Shown: positions 38,201 to 46,485 of the stretch, piece after piece
Position numbering within the stretch: position 1 is the first letter of the stretch
Layout of the letters: every line of letters starts with the position of its first letter
Source: Flavobacterium davisii
GTDB lineage: Bacteria > Bacteroidota > Bacteroidia > Flavobacteriales > Flavobacteriaceae
Length of the DNA stretch: 64,000 nt
Direction: 5' to 3'
Assembly: GCF_019565505.1 (NCBI RefSeq)
Contig: NZ_CP067378.1
Coordinates: 1,860,001 to 1,924,000 of the forward strand
Position numbers and translations under genes: made by a program
The notes under the pieces: model-generated
Seen by the model: only the letters and a program-made list of their open reading frames with translations
What the model was told of the DNA's origin: nothing
Databases searched by the model: none

Positions 38201-38840
38201 CGTTCAGTAGTCCACTGGTTGCCAGTTCTTGCAGTTCTTCAGCTCGTTGGCTCGCATTGGAAGAGTTCAGCACTGCATTGGATCCGTTCAGTAGTCCATT
38301 GGTTGCCAGTTCTTGCAGTTCTCCAGCTCGTTGGCTCGCATTGGAAGAGTTCAGCACTGCATTGGAGCAGTTCAGTAGTCCCCGGTTGCCAGTTCTTGCA
38401 GTTCTCCAGCTCGTTGGCTCGCATTGGAAGAGTTCAGCACTGCATTGGATCCGTTCAGTAGTCCACTGGTTGCCAGTTCTTGCAGTTCTCCAGCTCTTTG
38501 GCTCGCATTGGAAGAGTTTAGCACTGCATTGGGTCAGGTCAGCAGTCCATTGGTTGCCAGTTCTTGCAGTTCTTCAGCTCGTTGGCTCGCATTGGAAGAG
38601 TTTAGCACTGCATTGGGTCAGGTCAGCAGTCCATTGGTTGCCAGTTCTTGCAGTTCTTCAGCTCGTTGGCTCGCATTGGAAGAGTTTAGCACTGCATTGG
38701 ATCCGTTCAGTAGTCCATTGGTTGCCAGTTCTTGCAGTTCTTCAGCTCTTTGGCTCGCATTGGAGCAGTTCACTAGTCCACCGGTTGCCAGTTCTTGCAG
38801 TTCTTCAGCTCGTTGGCTCGCATTGGAAGAGTTTAGCACT
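35210..38840. repeat. GC-rich modular tandem array, about 46 units of 84 or 63 bp made of 21-bp modules
   Basis: 3.6 kb of near-identical units. A long unit is four 21-bp modules: GTTGCCAGTTCTTGCAGTTC.., CCAGCTCGTTGGCTCGCATT.., GAAGAGTTCAGCACTGCATT.. and a variable one. Short units (63 bp, about 11 of them) lack the GAAGAG module. The variable module comes in several forms (GATCCGTTCAG.., GAGCAGTTCAG.., GAGCAGTTCAC.., GGTCAGGTCAG..). GC is about 52% against about 30% around it. As units are multiples of 21 bp, several frames stay open. The minus-strand frame reads as a heptad-like peptide (ELQELAT NGLLNGS NAVLNSS), ending at a TAG at 35206, but no ATG, RBS or promoter is seen at its right end. 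Some units are one C short (CCCC for CCCCC), which breaks frames. Terminators lie at both edges. Confidence 0.95.
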
Positions 38841-38849
38841 GAACTAAAC

Positions 38850-38876
38850 AAAAAAACCGCCCAATTATGGACGGTT
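38850..38876 (-). terminator. Integrase terminator at the right edge of the array
   Basis: On the minus strand AACCGTCC-ATAATT-GGGCGGTT followed by T7. It stops leftward integrase transcripts just before the array. Confidence 0.85.
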
Positions 38877-38899
38877 GTATAGTATAAAAAATTTAAAAT

Positions 38900-40096
38900 T
38901 TAAAAATTTACGGCTTTCAATTCGTTTTCAATAGTTGTATCCATAATATGCCCATAAATTTGCGTAGTAGCTAGTTTCTTGTGTCCTAAAATCTTTTGAA
39001 CTGTTGTTATAGAAACGCCTTTGTATAGTAAATATGTTGCGGTTGTGTGGCGTGCAACGTGAAAAGTCAAATTTTTATTTTCAATTTTTGCCAGCTTACA
39101 AATTTCCTTTAATTGTCTGTTACAGTGTTGATTTGTCAAGTGCTCAAAACAAAATGCACTGCCAAACTTTTTGTATTTGTTCAGTATCTCGATAGGTTTA
39201 CCGTTGAATATTGCATATATAGGAATTCTTATATTTTCGTTTGTTTTTTCCATTGTTTTAATCAGCCAATCATTGCCAGTAATAGAAACAATTTCTTTTT
39301 TTTGCAAACTAAAAACATCACTATAACGCAATCCAGTATAAACAGAAAACATAAATAAATCCTTTACAGTTTGGTATTTTTTGTTTTCTCCTATCAATTC
39401 TAAATTTTCAATCTTTTCAATTTCATTCGGAGTTAAAAAAACCTTTTTACTTTCACTTTGCTTAATTTTAAACTTTCGAAATGGGTAATTTTGCACGTTA
39501 ATCAAATCTTTGTTTATAGCAAGATTAACGAAACGCTTAATATTTTTGAAATATTTTGAAATTGTGGACTGGGCTAATTTTTTAGATGGAAAATTTTTAT
39601 AAGTAACTGTTTGTTTTGAAAGATATAAATTAAAATCGTGCAAAAACTCAAAGGTTAAATCTTCAAAATAAATCACTTTCCTAAATTCTTTTAATTTTTT
39701 CAAAGTAGCTAATTGACTAGCTTTAGTTTCTTCGCAATTTTCGAGTTGAGAAATTTCAATTTCCATAAACTCGGTAAAAGTTTTAACGGCTTCGCCTTTG
39801 AAAAAATCATCTAACATATTAAGATAAAACGCTTTACCGTTGTTGATTCTGTCAAGTTCAAAATTTTCTAAATCTCGGAGGGTCTCACTAATTTGTTTAT
39901 TGAGCTTAATAGCATTGGGGTAGTCAGTCTTAATAGTTCGTGTTTTGTTGTTCCAGTCTTTCGGCTCAATATAAATGTTAGTAGAAAAATATTTATGCTT
40001 ACCGTTAAGATAGCACTCAATTTGTATTAAAGCTTTACCATCTTTATTAAGCTTGTTCTTACGGTTGAAAACCGTATTAAATTTAGTTTTATTCAT
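38900..40096 (-). CDS. Tyrosine recombinase/integrase of the element
   Basis: 398 residues with an N-terminal arm DNA-binding domain (residues ~1-60, KALIQIECYLNGKHKYFSTN), a SAM-like core-binding domain (~100-215) and the catalytic domain. Catalytic residues visible: Arg257 (YTGLRYSDV), His346 and Arg349 (FHVARH), His372 (LGHKKL) and the nucleophile Tyr381 (TTQIYGH). All are present, so it should be active. It ends 170 bp from attR, reads away from the tRNA, and is the only recombinase in the element. Confidence 0.95.
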   Translation of the reverse strand: MNKTKFNTVFNRKNKLNKDGKALIQIECYLNGKHKYFSTNIYIEPKDWNNKTRTIKTDYPNAIKLNKQISETLRDLENFELDRINNGKAFYLNMLDDFFKGEAVKTFTEFMEIEISQLENCEETKASQLATLKKLKEFRKVIYFEDLTFEFLHDFNLYLSKQTVTYKNFPSKKLAQSTISKYFKNIKRFVNLAINKDLINVQNYPFRKFKIKQSESKKVFLTPNEIEKIENLELIGENKKYQTVKDLFMFSVYTGLRYSDVFSLQKKEIVSITGNDWLIKTMEKTNENIRIPIYAIFNGKPIEILNKYKKFGSAFCFEHLTNQHCNRQLKEICKLAKIENKNLTFHVARHTTATYLLYKGVSITTVQKILGHKKLATTQIYGHIMDTTIENELKAVNF

Positions 40097-40240
40097 AATA
40101 AGTAAGTGTTTCTTACTACAAACTTACAAACTAAAATTTAAAATTTGGGTAGAAAATGGGTAGAAAATATATTGATATTCTTTGATATTCTTATTTGTCA
40201 AAAAAAGAGAAAACCCCAGTAAAATAAGTACTTTAAAAAG

Positions 40241-40266
40241 AAAACCCCCTAAAAATTAGGGGTTTT
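40241..40266 (-). terminator. Terminator of tRNA-Asp, supplied by the element
   Basis: AAAACCCCCT..AGGGGTTTT hairpin directly after the tRNA 3' end on the minus strand. Different in sequence from the hairpin that follows the displaced tRNA end at attL. Confidence 0.8.
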
Positions 40267-40279
40267 GCGGTCTGGACGG
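40263..40279. other. attR: right direct repeat in tRNA-Asp
   Basis: 17 bp identical to 27466-27482; covers the acceptor 3' strand of tRNA-Asp and a few bases beyond. Confidence 0.9.
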
Positions 40280-40341
40280 GACTCGAACCCGCGACCCCAT
40301 GCGTGACAGGCATGTATTCTAACCAACTGAACTACCAAACC
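40268..40341 (-). tRNA. tRNA-Asp (GTC)
   Basis: 74 nt. Acceptor GGTTTGG pairs with CCAGACC (one G-T), discriminator G, no encoded CCA. The anticodon loop CTGTCAC gives anticodon GTC; T loop GTTCGAGTC. Host gene for the integrated element, restored at its 3' end by attR. Confidence 0.97.
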
Positions 40342-40370
40342 TTGCTAACAGTGTTTCTGTTTTGTGAGTG

Positions 40371-40400
40371 CAAATATACAACTGTTTTTTAGATCTGCAA
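40371..40400 (-). promoter_or_regulatory. Promoter of tRNA-Asp
   Basis: On the minus strand TTG (40398-40400), 19 nt, TATATTTG (40371-40378): a textbook Bacteroidota promoter about 30 bp upstream of the tRNA. Confidence 0.8.
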
Positions 40401-40668
40401 GTAAAAAAAACGATTTTTTTTAAAAAAATCGTTTCAAACTTAACTGTTTGGTTAATAGTCTTTTGTTTTATGTGGAGATGGGTGAATTTTTGAGTGTTTA
40501 GTTTTTACTAAGAAGTGTTTAGGGAGTGAGAATATAGTTGTTTTTTTATGAGGAGTTAAAAAGATGTTGTTTAAGGGTGAAATGTATCAATAAATCAACC
40601 TTCAAAGTTTTGTTCTTGATTCTTTAGAAGTCAGTTTAGAGGGGTGAGAAATATCGATTTTTTCTTAT

Positions 40669-40869
40669 TCAGATTATCCAATCTTTTTGCTTAATCCCCA
40701 ACTTTTGTTCTTGATCCGTAACAATTCCATTTTCATTATCAACTTTTTCAATCATTGAACCATAATGCTCAATTATTTCTGAAATATAAGTTGTCTTAAG
40801 CTCATTAGATTTATCTTTTTCTAATAAACTTTGAAAATATTCTAAAGGATTTTTGTTTACATTTTCCAC
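40669..40869 (-). CDS. Possible small hypothetical protein (GTG start)
   Basis: 66 codons from GTG 40869 (ENVNKNPLEYFQSLLEKDKS..). Acidic, helical, no recognised motif and no clear ribosome binding site. It lies alone between tRNA-Asp and the tRNA-Asn genes. The rest of 40401-40940 shows only an AACGATTTTTTT..AAAAAATCGTT hairpin near 40410-40434. Confidence 0.35.
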   Translation of the reverse strand: MENVNKNPLEYFQSLLEKDKSNELKTTYISEIIEHYGSMIEKVDNENGIVTDQEQKLGIKQKDWII

Positions 40870-40940
40870 AAATTAAATGTAGTAAAAAGAATAATAGTAA
40901 TGTGGAGGTAAATAATAATTGTTGTACCCGTATAAAGAGA

Positions 40941-40970
40941 AAGGTTTTACAAAACGTAAAACCTTTTTTT
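40941..40970 (-). terminator. Terminator of the tRNA-Asn cluster
   Basis: AAGGTTTTAC / GTAAAACCTT 10-bp hairpin directly downstream of the last tRNA-Asn on the minus strand. Confidence 0.75.
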
Positions 40971-40971
40971 G

Positions 40972-41045
40972 CTCCCCCTCTTGGGCTCGAACCAAGGACC
41001 CTCTGATTAACAGTCAGATGCTCTAACCAACTGAGCTAAGGAGGA
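40972..41045 (-). tRNA. tRNA-Asn (GTT), copy 3 in transcription order
   Basis: 74 nt. Acceptor TCCTCCT/AGGGGGA, discriminator G, anticodon loop CTGTTAA (GTT), T loop GTTCGAGCC. Identical to the two copies upstream. Confidence 0.97.
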
Positions 41046-41113
41046 ATAATCCAATTTGTCTTAGCTTTTTTATAAAAAAAAGCATTACTTGTTGGTGTAA
41101 TGCTAAAAAAATG

Positions 41114-41187
41114 CTCCCCCTCTTGGGCTCGAACCAAGGACCCTCTGATTAACAGTCAGATGCTCTAACCAACTGAGCTAAGGAGGA
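41114..41187 (-). tRNA. tRNA-Asn (GTT), copy 2
   Basis: Identical 74-nt tRNA; the spacer to copy 3 is 68 bp with an AT-rich GCATTAC..GTAATGC inverted repeat (41079-41103). Confidence 0.97.
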
Positions 41188-41219
41188 ATAACCTCATGGT
41201 TTTTGTTTGCTAAAACTTG

Positions 41220-41293
41220 CTCCCCCTCTTGGGCTCGAACCAAGGACCCTCTGATTAACAGTCAGATGCTCTAACCAACTGAGCTAAGGAGGA
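41220..41293 (-). tRNA. tRNA-Asn (GTT), copy 1
   Basis: Identical 74-nt tRNA, first in the cluster, 32 bp upstream of copy 2 and 24 bp downstream of the -7 element. Confidence 0.97.
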
Positions 41294-41317
41294 ATGTTAT
41301 TGCCGTTTTAGCGAGTG

Positions 41318-41347
41318 CAAATATAAGATAGATTTTTAATTATACAA
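41318..41347 (-). promoter_or_regulatory. Promoter of the tRNA-Asn cluster
   Basis: On the minus strand TTG (41345-41347), 19 nt, TATATTTG (41318-41325). Same sequence and spacing as the tRNA-Asp promoter, and the same GCGAGTG/GTGAGTG-type flank. Confidence 0.8.
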
Positions 41348-41365
41348 ACACTTTTAGCGAAAAAG

Positions 41366-42715
41366 TTAAAAAAATTTTTGAGCAATTATTTCGAAAATAT
41401 CTTTTCCAAATGTTAAAGCCATTAAACTCAATAATATAACCATTCCTATGGTTTGAACAATTTCTGCGGCCTTATCATTTAATTTTTTTCCAGTAATCAT
41501 CTCTGCTAAGGTAAAAATAGCATGTCCGCCATCTAAACCGGGGATAGGAAGTAGGTTCATGAAAGCTAATCCTATAGAAAACATGGCTGTAAAACCCCAA
41601 ATAAATTCCCAATCCCATACGGTAGGTAACATTTTTGTAATGCCAATAGGGCTTTTTACTTTTTTATAAGCACCTGTTTTGGGTGATAATAATAATTTGA
41701 ATTCTTTTATTTTATATTTAATCTGGCTATAAGATTCTTTAATTGCTTCTGGAATAGCTTGTAAAAAACTTATTTGATTTGTTACTAAGTATTTTGTTTT
41801 CATTTCTTCATCTGAAGGCATTTTGTTTGTAAAACCCAAATTTCCTTCTGAACTAATTTGTGCTTCTAGGATAATGGGTGATCCTTTTCGTAATACACCC
41901 AGCTGTATTTTTTGATTTTTATAAGTTTGTAAAATATCTTTTACTTCATCAAAATATTTTATTTTATTATTATTAATAGAAATAATTTTATCTGCTTTTT
42001 GTAATTTGGCTTTTTCTGCTGGTAATCCGGGAATAATAGAGTCTACTACTACTGATTCTAATCTAGGAGAGATGAAGTTTTTGCCCTCTGATGAAATGAT
42101 TTCTCTTTTGTGTATGTCTGTTATAGGTAAATCTAAATTAATGTTAGCTCTTTTTACAGTAACAGTATTAGCAAACAATATATCAATACCTGCTTTTCTA
42201 AGATTTTTATTTACTATTTCTCCATCAATAGCTATAATTTTATCGCCATTTTTAAAACCAATTTTTTTACCAACTTCACTAAAAGCCAATCCGTTTTCTT
42301 GAATTTTGTCTGTAGCAATATATTTTTGACCATAAGTGGTAAATAGCATAATATAAATAAACCAAGCCAATATAATATTAACGGTTACACCTCCTAACAT
42401 AACAATTAGACGCTGCCAAGCTGGTTTTGAATGAAATTCCCAAGGTTGTGCGGGTTGAGCCATTTGTTCTTTGTCCATGCTTTCATCCATCATTCCTGCA
42501 AGTTTTACGTAGCCCCCAATTGGTAACCATCCAATTCCCCATTCAGTATAGCCTATTTTCTTTTTTAACAAGGAAAACCAAGGATCCATAAATAAATAGA
42601 ATTTTTCAACTCGTATTTTGAATAATTTAGCAGGTAGATAATGTCCAAACTCATGTAAAATAACGAGAACGGAAAGAATAAATAGAATTTGTGCGATTTG
42701 AATGAGTGTATCCAT
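41366..42715 (-). CDS. rseP: Site-2 protease RseP (zinc metalloprotease)
   Basis: 449 residues, standard length. The zinc site H-E-x-x-H is at residues 21-25 (LHEFGHYLPAK) in the first membrane segment; the third ligand motif is NLLPIPGLDGGHAIF near residue 390. Two PDZ-like domains lie between (around GKKIGFKNGDKIIAIDGE and GLPAEKAKLQKADKIISINN). It cuts anti-sigma factors and leftover signal peptides within the inner membrane. Downstream of the M1 aminopeptidase gene but separated from it by a terminator. Confidence 0.95.
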   Translation of the reverse strand: MDTLIQIAQILFILSVLVILHEFGHYLPAKLFKIRVEKFYLFMDPWFSLLKKKIGYTEWGIGWLPIGGYVKLAGMMDESMDKEQMAQPAQPWEFHSKPAWQRLIVMLGGVTVNIILAWFIYIMLFTTYGQKYIATDKIQENGLAFSEVGKKIGFKNGDKIIAIDGEIVNKNLRKAGIDILFANTVTVKRANINLDLPITDIHKREIISSEGKNFISPRLESVVVDSIIPGLPAEKAKLQKADKIISINNNKIKYFDEVKDILQTYKNQKIQLGVLRKGSPIILEAQISSEGNLGFTNKMPSDEEMKTKYLVTNQISFLQAIPEAIKESYSQIKYKIKEFKLLLSPKTGAYKKVKSPIGITKMLPTVWDWEFIWGFTAMFSIGLAFMNLLPIPGLDGGHAIFTLAEMITGKKLNDKAAEIVQTIGMVILLSLMALTFGKDIFEIIAQKFF

Positions 42716-42743
42716 TTTTACTTTTTAGTGTTTCTATAAAAGC

Positions 42744-42769
42744 AAAAGTAAGACTTTCGTCTTACTTTT
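42744..42769 (-). terminator. Terminator of the M1 aminopeptidase gene
   Basis: AAAAGTAAGAC-TTTC-GTCTTACTTTT, an 11-bp perfect stem with A and T flanks. Confidence 0.85.
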
Positions 42770-42790
42770 TTAAAAATATCTAATTGAGTC

Positions 42791-44746
42791 TTATTTTTTT
42801 AAGAATTTTTTATGAGCATTACCCTCTGTAGTCTGTATTAATACTTGATAAAGACCATTGGTAAGATGATTAATATTGATTTCTTTTTGATCCGTTTTTA
42901 AGACTTCTTGACCTAAATGGTTTATAAATCTAACCTTTTGTAATTTGGCTGTGTCAGGTAATTGGATATTTACCTGATCTTTACTTGGGTTTGGAAATAA
43001 GTTTGTACTTGCAGATAATTCGAAATTTTCATTAGATAAAGAGGCAATGCTTCCTTTTGAAATAATATCTTTATTTGGATCAAAAGTTACCTGAGTAACA
43101 GCTGTTCCTGCAGGTAAATCTATTGTGAAGAGCTGACCATTAAAAGTGTTATTTAGTTTTAAATCTAAATATGTTCCATTATTTAATGTTAATCTTATAG
43201 GTACTGGCATTTCAAAATAAGAAACATATCCTGTTTCAGAGCTATTAGTAATAGATTGTATTTGATCAATTTTTATTTTTGCTTGATTTATACCTGAATT
43301 ATATGCTCCAATAGTATAAATAGGATATCCTTCTTTGTATACCCAGTCATTAAAAAATTCTTGTAAACTACTACCATGAACAGTCTCTAAATGTGTTTGA
43401 AATTGTGGGGTTAGGGCATATTTATAGGCTAAAATAGGATCGTTTAAATAATTTTGTAGTGCTTGAAAAAAATTAGTATCCCCCATTATATAACGTAGCA
43501 TGTGAGTAACCATAGCGCCTTTATCGTAAGTAATAAGACTACTAAATATTCTATTCACATCTGTTAATTGCGAATCATATAAATATAAATTGCCCTTTTT
43601 ATCGGATGTAATGTTGCTGATTTTTGAAGATTTCCATGAATTAAAATTAGCTGTACCATCTAAGTGCTGAATTAAGCAACCCGACATATATTCCGTTAGT
43701 CCTTCATTTAGCCATACATCTTTCCGGGAGCCACAGGTTACTTTATTACCAAACCATTGATGGGCCATTTCATGAGCTATTAAGCTTCTATCAAAACTTC
43801 CCATGAATGAAGTCGTAGTGTGTTCCATTCCTCCTCCCCAAGAAAATTGAGCATGACCATATTTTTCGGTATTGAATGGATAAGCCCCTAATTTTGTTTC
43901 AAAAAAATTCATAATAGGGATGGTTTTTGCTAACGAATTGGTAGTATTTGAATTGTCAAATTCAGGATATATATAATCTATGATTGGAAAAGTAGGAGTA
44001 GGAGGATTGTTGTTGCCTCCTGCTGTACCTGTATTTTTGATAGTATAGTTGGTTATAGCAATAGCAACTAAATAAGCAGGAATAGGGTAGTTATGATGAA
44101 AATGGGTAGTGGCATTTGAACCATTAATTATTCTAGATACCTGAAGACCATTTGAAATACTATTGTATTGTAATGGTGCCGTAATATATACATCAATACT
44201 TTCTAATTTATCATTTAAATCATGTTTACAAGGCCACCAGTCTATTGAACCGTAAGGTTCTGAAAGAGTATAGATGATAGGGACATTGTTGTGTGTAGAA
44301 GAGGTGAACGCGTCATTTGTGAAAGAAGGAGCTCCGTTATAATTTATTTCTACAGTTTCATTATTACCAGTTGTAAGGATAGTAGGTAAATTAATTATAA
44401 GGTTGCCATTGGCGTTGTGAACAAAATTTAAATTAGTATTTCCTTTTTTTACAGAAGAAACTATTAAAGGTTTAGAAAGTTCAAAAGTAACAGTGTTTAT
44501 GTCTTCTAAAGCTTTAAAAGTTAGCGTTACTTTGCCATTAATATTATAGATGTTAGGGTCAACATCAAACTCTAATTTTCCATAAGTTAAATCGTAATTT
44601 TGGGTACTAGGATTTACTTTTAAATTCATTTTTTTTGCTGCAACTTTCATTTCAGATGCAGCTATTCGTTCTGTTTTATGCTCCTCAAAATTTTGAGAAA
44701 AACCCAAAACAGATAATAGTAAAAAGAGGCTGGTTACTTTTTTCAT
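42791..44746 (-). CDS. M1-family aminopeptidase with T9SS sorting domain
   Basis: 651 residues. Signal peptide (MKKVTSLFLLLSVLGFSQ), N-terminal beta domain, the exopeptidase motif GGGMEHT at 304-310, and the zinc site H325-E326-x-x-H329 with Glu348 (AHEMAHQWFG, WLNEGLTEY). The C-terminal ~80 residues (LFPNPSKDQVNIQLPD .. LTNGLYQVLIQTTEG) are a T9SS type A sorting domain, so the enzyme is secreted or surface-bound and likely feeds on peptides. The usual C-terminal ERAP-like helical domain is absent, as in short M1 enzymes of Bacteroidota. Confidence 0.93.
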   Translation of the reverse strand: MKKVTSLFLLLSVLGFSQNFEEHKTERIAASEMKVAAKKMNLKVNPSTQNYDLTYGKLEFDVDPNIYNINGKVTLTFKALEDINTVTFELSKPLIVSSVKKGNTNLNFVHNANGNLIINLPTILTTGNNETVEINYNGAPSFTNDAFTSSTHNNVPIIYTLSEPYGSIDWWPCKHDLNDKLESIDVYITAPLQYNSISNGLQVSRIINGSNATTHFHHNYPIPAYLVAIAITNYTIKNTGTAGGNNNPPTPTFPIIDYIYPEFDNSNTTNSLAKTIPIMNFFETKLGAYPFNTEKYGHAQFSWGGGMEHTTTSFMGSFDRSLIAHEMAHQWFGNKVTCGSRKDVWLNEGLTEYMSGCLIQHLDGTANFNSWKSSKISNITSDKKGNLYLYDSQLTDVNRIFSSLITYDKGAMVTHMLRYIMGDTNFFQALQNYLNDPILAYKYALTPQFQTHLETVHGSSLQEFFNDWVYKEGYPIYTIGAYNSGINQAKIKIDQIQSITNSSETGYVSYFEMPVPIRLTLNNGTYLDLKLNNTFNGQLFTIDLPAGTAVTQVTFDPNKDIISKGSIASLSNENFELSASTNLFPNPSKDQVNIQLPDTAKLQKVRFINHLGQEVLKTDQKEININHLTNGLYQVLIQTTEGNAHKKFLKK

Positions 44747-44760
44747 TTATTTAAAAGAGT

Positions 44761-44796
44761 TTAGCGGACAAATTTACATAAAAATAAGTCCGCTAA
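44761..44796. terminator. Hairpin between fumarase and M1 peptidase
   Basis: TTAGCGGAC..GTCCGCTAA, 9-bp stem, 26 bp after the fumarase stop. Its loop contains TAAATTTG on the minus strand, a possible -7 element for the peptidase gene. Confidence 0.55.
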
Positions 44797-44821
44797 AATG
44801 AAATAAAGAAGTCTATTTTTT

Positions 44822-46422
44822 TTATAAATCAGCAAAAAAATCGTTTCCTTTATCATCTGTAATAATAAAAGCAGGGAAATCTTTTATTTCAATTTTTCTA
44901 ACGGCTTCCATACCTAATTCTTCAAAATCAACGACTTCTACAGAAAGGATATTTTCCTTAGCTAAAATAGCGGCAGGACCTCCTATTGAACCTAGATAAA
45001 AACCGCCGTATTTATGACAAGCGTTTGTTACATCTTTGCTACGATTGCCTTTTGCTAACATAACCATACTACCGCCTACAGATTGAAACTCATCAACATA
45101 TACATCCATACGTCCTGCAGTAGTAGGGCCAAAACTACCAGAAGGCATTCCTTGTGGCGTTTTAGCTGGACCAGCATAGTATATTGGATGGTTTTTAAAA
45201 TATTCAGGCATTGGTTTACCAGCATCTAACAACTCCTTAATTTTGGCGTGTGCAATATCACGTGCCACAATTAAAGTACCATTTAATTTTAGGCGAGTTT
45301 TAATAGGGTATTTAGATAGTTCAGCCAAAATTTCGTTCATTGGTCGATTTAAATTTATTGTAACAGGTTCTTCTAGGTGAGGAGCTGTTTCGGGTAAGAA
45401 ACGTTTTGGATTGGTTTCTAATTGTTCTAGAAATATACCGTCTTTTGTTATTTTACCTTTAATGTTTCGATCTGCTGAACAAGAAACTCCCATACCAACA
45501 GGGCAAGAAGCTGCGTGACGAGGTAGACGAATTACTCGTACATCGTGTGCTAGATATTTACCGCCAAATTGAGCGCCAATAGCACTCTCTTGGCAAATTT
45601 TTTGAATTTTAGTTTCCCAATCTAAATCACGAAAAGCTTGTCCCGACATATTACCAGATGTAGGTAGATTATCGTAATAACCAGCAGATGCTTTTTTAAC
45701 AGCTGCTAAATTAGCTTCTGCAGAAGTGCCTCCAATGACAATAGCTAGATGGTAAGGAGGGCAAGCAGCCGTTCCTAAATCCATGATTTTCTCACGAACG
45801 AACTCATCTAATGATTTTTCATTTAAGAGTGATTTTGTCTTTTGGTATAAAAAGGTTTTGTTTGCAGAACCACCACCTTTTGCTAAAAATAAAAAATCGT
45901 ATGAGTTTCCTTTTTTGCGTAAATATCAATTTGTGCAGGTAGGTTAGAGCCTGAGTTTTTTTCTTCAAACATTGATATGGGGACAATTTGCGAATAACGT
46001 AAATTTTTGTTTTGGTAGGTATTAAAAATACCTTTAGATAACCACTCAGCATCATCTGTACCTGTAAATATATTTTCGCCTTTTTTAGCCATTATAATAG
46101 CAGTTCCTGTATCTTGGCAAGAAGGTAATTCACCATCTACAGCAACAACAGCATTTTGTAATAGGTTATAAGCTACAAAGCGATCGTTATCCGTTGCTTC
46201 TGGATCATCAATTATGTTACGAAGTTTTTCTAAATGAGAAGAACGAAGCATAAAAGAAACATCTTTCATAGCCTCTTCGGCTAATAATTCTAATCCTTTA
46301 GGATCTACACTAAGGATTTCGCGATCTCCTAATTGTTCTGTCTTTACATAATTAGAAGTTAATTTTTTATATGGCGTATCATCTTTTAAAATAGGATACG
46401 GATCTTGGTATAAAAAGTCCAT
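44822..46422 (-). CDS. fumB: Class I fumarate hydratase (FumA/B type), frameshifted
   Basis: About 534 residues after joining two frames broken near 45890, close to the family's length. N-terminal iron-sulfur domain with [15 protein letters not shown], FeS-ligand cysteines also in [16 protein letters not shown] and [16 protein letters not shown], and the C-terminal domain with [23 protein letters not shown]-cycle enzyme converting fumarate to malate with a [4Fe-4S] cluster, sensitive to oxygen radicals and NO. An essential-type gene split by a single shift is best read as a sequence error. Confidence 0.92.
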
Positions 46423-46461
46423 TTATATATGTTTTTGATGGGTAAATATACTAATTTATAT

Positions 46462-46485
46462 AAAAAAAGCCGACGATTAGTCGGC
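46462..46485 (-). terminator. Terminator of the LRR gene
   Basis: On the minus strand GCCGAC-TAATC-GTCGGC followed by T7; the stop codon of the LRR gene is inside the hairpin. Confidence 0.85.

Larger units (their letters stand above)
27466..40279. mobile_element. Integrated element in tRNA-Asp (12.8 kb, satellite or prophage remnant)
   Basis: Bounded by a 17-bp direct repeat derived from the 3' end of tRNA-Asp, with a tyrosine integrase gene next to attR. Contents in order: an arm-domain-like protein, a small HTH repressor with operators, an AntA-like protein, remnants of phage tail genes, several small proteins, an excisionase-type HTH, a replication initiator of the gene II/X type, a double-HTH protein, an HNH-related protein, a small HTH-like protein and a 3.6-kb tandem array. 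No terminase large subunit, portal, capsid, lysis or conjugation genes are seen, so it is not an autonomous tailed phage or ICE. The element carries its own tRNA 3' end and terminator at attR, which keeps tRNA-Asp functional. Confidence 0.85.

Noticed and set aside
35210..38840. CRISPR array
   Set aside because: Units are contiguous 21-bp modules with no unique spacers, and there are no cas genes nearby.
35219..38882. Long plus-strand open frames (VASSCSSPARW.. and LPVLAVLQLVGSHW.. types) as proteins
   Set aside because: They exist only because the repeat length is a multiple of three without stops. They are rich in Trp/Cys in an unnatural repeating way, lack ATG starts with RBS, and follow a terminator.
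40972..41293. Triple tRNA-Asn cluster as an unusual repeat
   Set aside because: Tandem identical tRNA genes behind one consensus promoter are ordinary; no mobile DNA is inserted there.
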